The notes below the pieces were generated by a model. It saw only the letters and a program-made list of their open reading frames with translations, was not told where the DNA came from and searched no databases. The position numbers and the translations under genes were made by a program. From Lewinellaceae bacterium (lineage in GTDB: Bacteria; Bacteroidota; Bacteroidia; Chitinophagales; Saprospiraceae), in assembly GCA_016713985.1 (NCBI GenBank), contig JADJOD010000006.1, positions 179,265 to 243,264 on the forward strand: 64,000 nucleotides of DNA, written 5' to 3'. The number at the start of each line of letters is the position of its first letter. Position 1 is the stretch's first letter. Of the stretch, positions 57,732 to 64,000 are shown in pieces.

Positions 57732-58498
57732 TGACGGTGGGCATCATGGTCATGGTGTTACTGGCATTGGCTTTTGTTCTCTTTTTTCTGCTGTCGCAGC
57801 GAAAACTGCGCACCGAGCAACAAAAAGCGCAGGAACAACAACTGCGACATCAGGAACAATTGCTCTTCAGCACCATCGAGACACAGGAAGAAGAGCGGCG
57901 GCGCATCGCAAAAGATTTGCATGACGAGGTCGGTTCGAAACTCAACGTCATCCACCTCAACCTGCACCGCCTGCAAAAACTGGCGCCTGAAGTATCCGCG
58001 CTGGGCGAGGTGGTCGGCGATTTATTCGGCGTCATCCACGAGACCATCGGCACTGCGCGGCGCATTTCGCACGATTTGCTGCCGCCCACGCTGGAAAATT
58101 TTGGGTTGAAAGCCGCCATCGTCGAACTCTGCGACCAATTCCGCCACACCGGCGCGGTCGAACTGATTTTTGAAACCATGCAAAACGACGAGCGCCCGAC
58201 GGAAAAAATCGTGGAACTCAACCTCTTCCGCGTCTTGCAGGAACTCGTAAGCAACTCCCTCCGGCACGGCCAGGCCACGCGCATTGACATTCGCCTGTGG
58301 CTCACACCGTCTGAAATCCGGATGGAATATCAGGGCAACGGGAAGGGTTTCAATTTGAAAAACGAGGACTTCAAACCCGGGCTGGGCATGATGAACATCG
58401 AAAGCCGCCTGAAAATGATTGGCGCCGCCTACACCCTCGATTCCGAACCGGGAAAGGGTTTTCGGGCCGATGTTCGGTATGTTTATCCGGCGCAGTAA
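57692..58498 (+). CDS. HisKA_3-type histidine kinase
   Basis: A 268-residue kinase from the ATG at 57692, inside the end of the upstream gene. One membrane helix (MTVGIMVMVLLALAFVLFFLL), a coiled-coil (QQKAQEQQLRHQEQ), the phosphoacceptor His in RRIAKDLHDEVGSKLN and a HATPase (FRVLQELVSNSLRHG, GLGMMNIESRL) follow. There is no sensor domain, so the seven-helix protein may provide input. It pairs with the regulator at 58599. Confidence 0.9.
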   Translation: MESSFQANEVLLLMTVGIMVMVLLALAFVLFFLLSQRKLRTEQQKAQEQQLRHQEQLLFSTIETQEEERRRIAKDLHDEVGSKLNVIHLNLHRLQKLAPEVSALGEVVGDLFGVIHETIGTARRISHDLLPPTLENFGLKAAIVELCDQFRHTGAVELIFETMQNDERPTEKIVELNLFRVLQELVSNSLRHGQATRIDIRLWLTPSEIRMEYQGNGKGFNLKNEDFKPGLGMMNIESRLKMIGAAYTLDSEPGKGFRADVRYVYPAQ

Positions 58499-58504
58499 AG
58501 ATTC

Positions 58505-58574
58505 ACCGCAGAGACGCGGAGTTTGTTTTTTGTCGCCTGCAGGGAACTACTCTGCGTCTCCGCGTCTCTGCGGT
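58505..58574. repeat. 17-bp-stem hairpin ACCGCAGAGACGCGGAG
   Basis: Perfect arms ACCGCAGAGACGCGGAG (58505-58521) and CTCCGCGTCTCTGCGGT (58558-58574) flank a 36-nt loop and are followed by TTTATTTTT. It sits between the kinase and its response regulator and could attenuate read-through. Confidence 0.93.
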
Positions 58575-58598
58575 TTTATTTTTCAAACATCATCCGCC

Positions 58599-59282
58599 AT
58601 GATAAAAATCGCCATTGCCGACGACGAAGCCTTGTTCCGAAAAGGCATGAAACTCCTGCTCGAAAACGAAAGCGCCGAAATGCAGGTCACGCTTGAGGCC
58701 GGCGACGGCGGCGAACTCTTGCATCAGTTACGAGCCTCCGAACCGCTGCCCGACGTGTTGCTGCTCGACCTGAACATGCCGAACACCAACGGCATCGAAG
58801 CCGCCAAAATCATCCGCGAGGAATTCCCCGATTTGAAAATCATCGTGCTGTCCACTTATTTCAGCAGCGCGTTCATCATCAACATGATTGAACTCGGCGC
58901 GGCGGCTTATTTGCCAAAAAATTCCGACCCTGAAGAGGTGCGGCGCAGCATCGTGGAGGTGTTGCAAAATGGATTCAGTTACAACCAAAAAGTACTGGAA
59001 GTCATCCGCGACAACATGATGTTGAAAACAAAACCTAAAACACCGTCTTCTTTCCGCGTCGAACTCACCGCCCGCGAAACGGAAATCCTGCAACTCATCT
59101 GCGAAGAATACACCAACGGCGAAATTGCTGACAAACTGTTCATCAGTCCGCGCACGGTGGAAGGCCACCGCAACCATTTGCTGGAAAAATTGGGCTGTAA
59201 AAACACGGCGGGGCTGGTGATTTACGCCGTGCGGCACGAACTGGTGAAAGTGAACCCGGAGACGTTTTGGTTCAGGAAATAA
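58599..59282 (+). CDS. LuxR-type response regulator
   Basis: A 227-residue regulator from the ATG at 58599. The receiver reads IAIADDEALFRKGM with the phospho-Asp in LLLDLNMPNTNG, and the output HTH reads LTARETEILQLICEEYTNGEIADKLFISPRTVEGHR. It is the partner of the kinase 100 bp upstream. Confidence 0.93.
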   Translation: MIKIAIADDEALFRKGMKLLLENESAEMQVTLEAGDGGELLHQLRASEPLPDVLLLDLNMPNTNGIEAAKIIREEFPDLKIIVLSTYFSSAFIINMIELGAAAYLPKNSDPEEVRRSIVEVLQNGFSYNQKVLEVIRDNMMLKTKPKTPSSFRVELTARETEILQLICEEYTNGEIADKLFISPRTVEGHRNHLLEKLGCKNTAGLVIYAVRHELVKVNPETFWFRK

Positions 59283-59349
59283 GTACATGATTTGTTGTGG
59301 CGACGGAATAGAGAAAGAATTATCTCTCTGAAGTCATCAATTGAAGACG

Positions 59350-60153
59350 CTACAGCATTTGAAGGGCCAGCCAATAGAACGGCAGGGCAAAAACAAACGC
59401 ATCGAAGCGGTCGAGCATACCGCCGTGGCCGGGCAGCAGGTTGCCGGAGTCTTTCACTCCGAAACTGCGTTTGAGCATACTTTCCACGAGGTCGCCGAGT
59501 GTGCCGAAAACGGCGGCCACGCCGCCCAGCGCCAGCCATTGCGGGGTGGAAAAATCTTTAATCCAAAAAGATAAACCCCACGCAATCAGCACGGTACATA
59601 TTCCTCCGCCGATGGTGCCTTCCCAGGTTTTTTTGGGTGAAATACGTTCGAACAATTTGGTTTTGCCCAATTGAGAACCCACAAAATAGGCCATCGTATC
59701 GTTGGTCCACACGAGCAGCAGCAGGCCGAATACGCGGTTGGGCGCATAGCCGCTCTCGACGCCGGAAGCGATCCAGTCCAGAAAAACAAAAGGAAAACAG
59801 ACGTAAAAAAAACCGGCCAGGTAGTATGCTATGTTTTGAAACGGGCTTTTTGATGAGAAAAACAATTCAATAACAAAACTTCCGAACGTCAGCAAAACGA
59901 GCAGATAAACCATGCCCGGCTGAAAGTAAAACACGTTTTCAACAATCGGGAGCAGCGGTAACATGGCCACGACGATGCCCCAGATTCTCCGGAATTTTTT
60001 CCCGGGTTCTTCCGGAAGTAACAGCCCCAGGAATTCCCACAGGCAGCCGGCAATAATAACGCCGCACAGGATCATAAACGGGCCTTTCCCTCCATACACC
60101 CCCGCCAGCATAGCGGCGGCAAAAAAAACTGCGGTAATGATGCGTTGACGCAT
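59350..60153 (-). CDS. cdsA: Phosphatidate cytidylyltransferase
   Basis: A 267-residue membrane enzyme making CDP-diacylglycerol from phosphatidate and CTP. The C-terminal signature is complete: SMLKRSFGVKDSG followed by PGHGGMLDRFDAF. It also has VWTNDTMAYFVGSQLGKTKL and SPKKTWEG. The ATG at 60153 begins MRQRIITAVFF, the usual CdsA start. In the sequence as given, the upstream gene runs in frame into it without a stop, most likely because of one missing G in a G-run at ~60205. Confidence 0.93.
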   Translation of the reverse strand: MRQRIITAVFFAAAMLAGVYGGKGPFMILCGVIIAGCLWEFLGLLLPEEPGKKFRRIWGIVVAMLPLLPIVENVFYFQPGMVYLLVLLTFGSFVIELFFSSKSPFQNIAYYLAGFFYVCFPFVFLDWIASGVESGYAPNRVFGLLLLVWTNDTMAYFVGSQLGKTKLFERISPKKTWEGTIGGGICTVLIAWGLSFWIKDFSTPQWLALGGVAAVFGTLGDLVESMLKRSFGVKDSGNLLPGHGGMLDRFDAFVFALPFYWLALQML

Positions 60154-61434
60154 TTTAATGGTTTTGATGCTTCGACGGACTGGATTCGCGACGCAATGAT
60201 AACCCCCCTTCACCCGTTCCCACAATTCTCCAAAAGACCGTTCGCTGGTTTTTACACTGCTGCGGTTCCGGTTGTTTTGCGCGGTATCCCACTCGCCTTT
60301 TTCATTTTTGAACAGTAAAAAAGGGAACACGTAGTTGTTGCCGCGCAGGGAGTCGCCCATCAGTCCGAAACGCAGGTCATTCACCTGCAAGGTATCGCCG
60401 TTGTAGGGATGTACGCTGTAGTAGCCGTTGGAAAACCAGCGCAGGAAATGGAAGGCGCGGTTGTTTTCGGGAATACCCTTCAGCAGTTCGTGGCGTTTGG
60501 GAATAACCGACAAGGGGGCAAATTGCTCCCGCCGGTCGTTGAACCCGTACATGCCGAAATAAAAGGCCGTATCCGTTTCCGCAACGCCATACCACACGAT
60601 GTTGTTGAAGATCGATGGATTGGTCATATAACGCTGATAATGAATACCTTTATCGCGCAGGGTTTGTTCAAAAATCCGGTTTGCATTCACTTTGTGGTAT
60701 CCCGCGTAAATACCGATATAGGCGCAGAACCAGACAATACCCGCCCAGTTGAGCCAGGCTCTCGGGCGCGCCGTTCGTTGGAAAAAAGAAGCCGCCAGCA
60801 GGAATAAACCGAATGGCAAGGTAGCCAGAAAATCCACGACGGAAATGGTGTTCCATTGTACCCGGTAATCGCTGAACGGCTGCCACACCTGCGTGCCGAA
60901 ACTGGTAAAACAATCGAGTATCGGATGGGTAAAAATGCTGAGGAAGAACAACAAAACCCAGGTACGGTAAGGCGCTTCCACCTGCGACAAATCGCGGCGC
61001 CAGTATTCTTTCCAGAGTTTCCCGGCGAACAAAACGCCCAGCACCAGCGTCGGGGCAAGTACGTACCAATTCAGCTCCCCGCCCATCAATACGGGTACAA
61101 AATTGATAGCCGCCGCCGCGCCGAAAAAAAACACCAGCCAGATGATCATGGCCCACAACTTATAACCCCGGAGCCGGTAAATGCCGTTGTGATAAAACCA
61201 CCGGGTCAGTTGGGCCAGCACCCAGGGCGCCGTGACCGCAAACAGAAAGGAGTGCATAAATCCCCGGTGAAAGGATGTACTCGCGATTTCGTCGGTGAAA
61301 AACGTGGCAAAAACGTCTAAGTCCGGGATCGTGCCCCCCACGGCGCCCCACAACATGGCCCGGTTCCCGAGCCTTTTGCCGGCCACCACCTCGCCGCAGG
61401 CCGCTCCAAGTACAATTTGAGTTAACGAATCCAT
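60154..61434 (-). CDS. YdjM/DUF457-type membrane-bound metal-dependent hydrolase
   Basis: It starts MDSLTQIVLGAACGEVV at 61434, the family hallmark. HRGFMHSFLFA and THPILDCFTSFGTQVW supply conserved His and Asp in a five-helix membrane bundle. A soluble C-terminal half follows (YGMYGFNDRREQFAPL). The probable stop is just before cdsA: one extra G at ~60205 would end the protein near SSPSKHQNH. As it stands the frame continues into cdsA. Catalysis is unproven for the family. Confidence 0.82.
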
Positions 61435-61451
61435 GATCTGTTATTTCGTCG

Positions 61452-61994
61452 TTATTGTCGTTTCAATTCCGCCCGCTGGAACACGTTGAACGGATAGGTT
61501 TTTACCTCGGGAATGTCTTCTTCGCCTTGTTTGGTATTGCCGGTGCTGCTGGCTTCCTTTTCCGGCCCTGCCATCACTTCAAAAATCATGGTTTGTTCGT
61601 CCTTTTTTTCATAGGTGCACAAAATACGGCTGCCCTGCACCACAAACCAGCACAGAAATTTGGGTCCCAGGAGGTAACTTTCCATGGCGATGGAGTTCTT
61701 TTCATCCACTTTCCAGAAGCCCAGTTCGGGCCTGACGGGCACCAGTTCGTAGGGACGCCAGTCCTGGTCTTTGGAGCCGTAGATGAGGCCGAAGGTGTAG
61801 CGCCCCTCTTTGGACGTGTCGATTTGATGGATTTCGACGGTCATGGCCACCGATTGGGCCTTGCCTTTCGCGTTAAAAATGTCGAGGGTGCCGCTCCAGT
61901 TGCCTTGCCAGGTAAGGGGAAACGTATCGGGGGTCTGGGCTGCAAGGCCGAAACAACAAATCATTAAACAGTAAAAAAACAAAAGGCGTATCAT
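61452..61994 (-). CDS. Secreted hypothetical protein
   Basis: A 180-residue protein with signal peptide (MIRLLFFYCLMICCFGLAAQ), then a lipocalin-like opening (FPLTWQGNWSGTLDIFNAKGK) and WRPYELVPVRPELGFWKVDE. It is beta-rich and small, with no lipobox. It lies 17 bp upstream of the YdjM-like gene and is co-transcribed with it. The function is unknown. Confidence 0.75.
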   Translation of the reverse strand: MIRLLFFYCLMICCFGLAAQTPDTFPLTWQGNWSGTLDIFNAKGKAQSVAMTVEIHQIDTSKEGRYTFGLIYGSKDQDWRPYELVPVRPELGFWKVDEKNSIAMESYLLGPKFLCWFVVQGSRILCTYEKKDEQTMIFEVMAGPEKEASSTGNTKQGEEDIPEVKTYPFNVFQRAELKRQ

Positions 61995-62184
61995 TCCGGA
62001 AAATTTTGATTGGATACCGGGTCGGGTCAGCGGGCTTTAACCCGGTTGAAAAGAGCGGCAAAAGTAGCCAACAATCTTCTCCACTGATAAAAATGACTAC
62101 TTTTCGCCGATTCAATCGACCAACGACGATATGACGGGGCATAACCCAATGACGACAAGGACAAAATAACAAAATTTCCGAAGT

Positions 62185-63972
62185 ATGAATCTACCCTCTC
62201 CCGGCTTTTTGTTTGCCGCCTTTTCCGATGCCTGTCGCCGTTTTCCGGCTGCGATGTTATGCGCCGTCTCGGGTGTTGCCGTGCTTTTTCTGCTGATTGG
62301 TAACGGGAGTTTTAGCGAGACGGGTTTGCAAAAAACATGGATGATGTGCCAACTCCGGGCTCCCGTTGCTCACCGGGCTGGTTGCCTTCGCCGAATCGGC
62401 GGATTGGGGCGAAAAACGCGGGTGGCTGTTGCAGGCAGCGGGTTTGATCGCGCTCGCCGTTTACTGGTTTGTACTCGACCCGAAATCGGAGGCCTTCGAA
62501 TACGTGGGTATCCCGCGTTTTATGGTATTGCTGCTCACGGCGCACCTGTTCACCGCCGTGGCGCCCTACCTGAACAAACGTTCGGTGGCCGATTTTTGGG
62601 AATACAACCGGGAATTGTTCGCCAACATCGTCATTGGCGGGGTGTTTACGATGATCCTGTTTGCGGGTTTGGCCCTGGCCATCCTCGCAGTGGATCAATT
62701 GTTCGACCTGCACATCCGGTCGGAGCGGGTTTATCCCAGGTTGTTCGTCTTGCTGGCCGGCGTTTTTAACACGTCGTACTTTCTTTTCCATTTTCCCCAA
62801 AAATATGAATTCAGCGACGCCGACGCGGGCTACAACGCCGTTTTTAAAAACCTCTGCAAGTATATCCTGATCCCGATCGTCGGGTTGTATTTCCTGATTT
62901 TGTACACCTACGGCGGCAAAATCATCGCCACCTGGAGTCTGCCGCGCGGCTGGGTATCGTCGCTGGTGCTGGGATTTTCGGTGGCCGGCATTTTTACCTA
63001 CCTGCTGAATTTTTACCTGCCCGAACACGACGACAGCGCCTGGGCGCGCGCGTTCAAACGCTGGTTCTGGTGGATACAACTGCCGCTGACGGCCCTGCTT
63101 TTTGTCGCCGTGGCCCGCCGTATCGGCGACTACGGCGTTACGGAAATGCGTTTTCTGGTGGCCCACCTCGGCGTTTGGCTGGCCCTCACCTGCCTGTATT
63201 TTTTGTTTTCCAAACACGACAATATCAAGTACATCCCGATCTCGCTGGGGTTGTTTTTGCCCTGGCATTCGCCTTCGGGCCGCTGAACGCGTTCACCGTG
63301 TCCGAACGAAGCCAGACGGGTATGTTGCAAACCCTGCTGGAAAAAAACGGGCGCTGGGAAAACGGGCGGTTGAAACAGGATACCTCCGCCATCAAAGCGG
63401 ATGAAGTGGAGCAAATCCGCTCCGCGCTCCGGTTTCTGGAGCAGCGCAACGCGCTCCGGCGTATGACCTGGTTGCCGATGCCCCTGGAAAGTTTCCCAAA
63501 AATCAACGGCGTGTACGACGACGCCCCCAGGTGCTGCCATCTGGGCGGAATTGAACCGAAAGGCCGGTTTGGGGAAAATGAATACCCACCGGTCGGTGCC
63601 AACGAGCCTTTTGAAGGAATCGATACCAAAGGTTTTCCGGATTTTACAAATCAGCCTGGCGCATTCCCGGGAGAAAAAGGACCGGTTATTTTTTTAACCT
63701 CTCCGACGACGGCCAGCACCTCGACTGGAAACAGGCGAAATCGGGACGGATCAACACCCTGGAATCATTCGACCTGAACCCTGTAATTCAGAAATGGCTC
63801 GCCCTGAAAAAAACCGACGACCAGGAACTGATGCTGCAAGACAATTATTTCGACCTGAACGGGCGAAAAGCCAATCTCCGCATTTTTTTGGTGGAAGCCG
63901 TAATACACCAGGGCGCCCCAACAAAAAAACTGCAATCCTTTAACAGTTACGTGTTCCTGAAAGAAAAGTAAC
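62185..63972 (+). CDS. DUF4153 membrane protein (several frameshifts)
   Basis: The N-terminus (MNLPSPGFLFAAFSDACRRFP) leads into membrane helices. The main frame holds VLLLTAHLFTAVAPYLN, YNRELFANIVIGGVFT and YILIPIVGLYFLILYTYGGK, the DUF4153 core. The frame changes near 62350, at the G-run near 63250 (one G missing; then VVFALAFAFGPLNAF), and near 63690. The C-terminal soluble part (TGMLQTLLEKNGRW, then NTLESFDLNPVIQKW) ends at the TAA at 63970. About 595 residues. The function is unknown; these are often near cell-envelope genes. Confidence 0.83.
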
Positions 63973-64000
63973 TTTTGTTAAGATGTTGACCGGCAGTTTT

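Overview
The window looks like a chromosome segment of a Bacteroidota bacterium, most likely from the Saprospirales (Saprospira/Haliscomenobacter-like). Supporting signs are proteins with C-terminal type IX secretion sorting regions, dockerin-like repeats in an HYR-like surface protein, the rpmB-rpmG-DUF4295 cluster, a futalosine-pathway MqnD, and TAnnTTTG promoter boxes. About fifteen genes are broken by one or more frameshifts. Most of those I could resolve are one base missing in a short homopolymer, which points to an uncorrected long-read draft rather than to mass pseudogenisation. I treat those genes as intact unless catalytic sequence is also lost.

Layout. 1-4.9 kb: the edge of a TonB-dependent receptor, a 14-copy ~89-bp hairpin tandem array, alanine dehydrogenase and an amidohydrolase. 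5.0-9.6 kb: a tight five-gene operon of unknown function, with two paralogous ELELATE proteins, a HExxH/ExxAD metalloprotease-like protein and two unknowns. 10-20 kb: housekeeping and hypothetical genes (mqnD, RluA-type synthase, DUF1361, regulator plus membrane protein, rlmB, BtuF-like protein, S8 protease) and tRNA-Arg. 20-28 kb: ribosomal cluster, T9SS proteins and two amino-acid permeases. 28-37.6 kb: hemD, a TPR/GT-C membrane protein, exbB-exbD-tonB, a discoidin-like lipoprotein, a membrane protein, a double-glycine leader peptide and pnuC.

37.6-44 kb holds the most interesting locus: a PatG-type subtilisin (S8 plus PatG C-terminal domain), four short Cys-containing peptides and a 748-residue OmpA-tailed protein. 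All five of these putative substrates start with the same leader, M-[KR]-x-P-x-Q-x-x-P. No YcaO, oxidase or other RiPP modification enzyme is visible, so this looks like a cyanobactin-protease-related system that processes or exports both small peptides and a large protein.

44-59 kb is an accessory block between two direct copies of a ~115-bp repeat, plus its right flank. It has two histidine kinase/LuxR-type regulator pairs, a membrane patatin-like lipase with ten 11-residue repeats, a decayed fatty-acid desaturase, and an EEP-family hydrolase whose C-terminal domain recurs as a stand-alone protein next door. 59-64 kb: cdsA, a YdjM-like membrane hydrolase, a small secreted protein and a DUF4153 protein.
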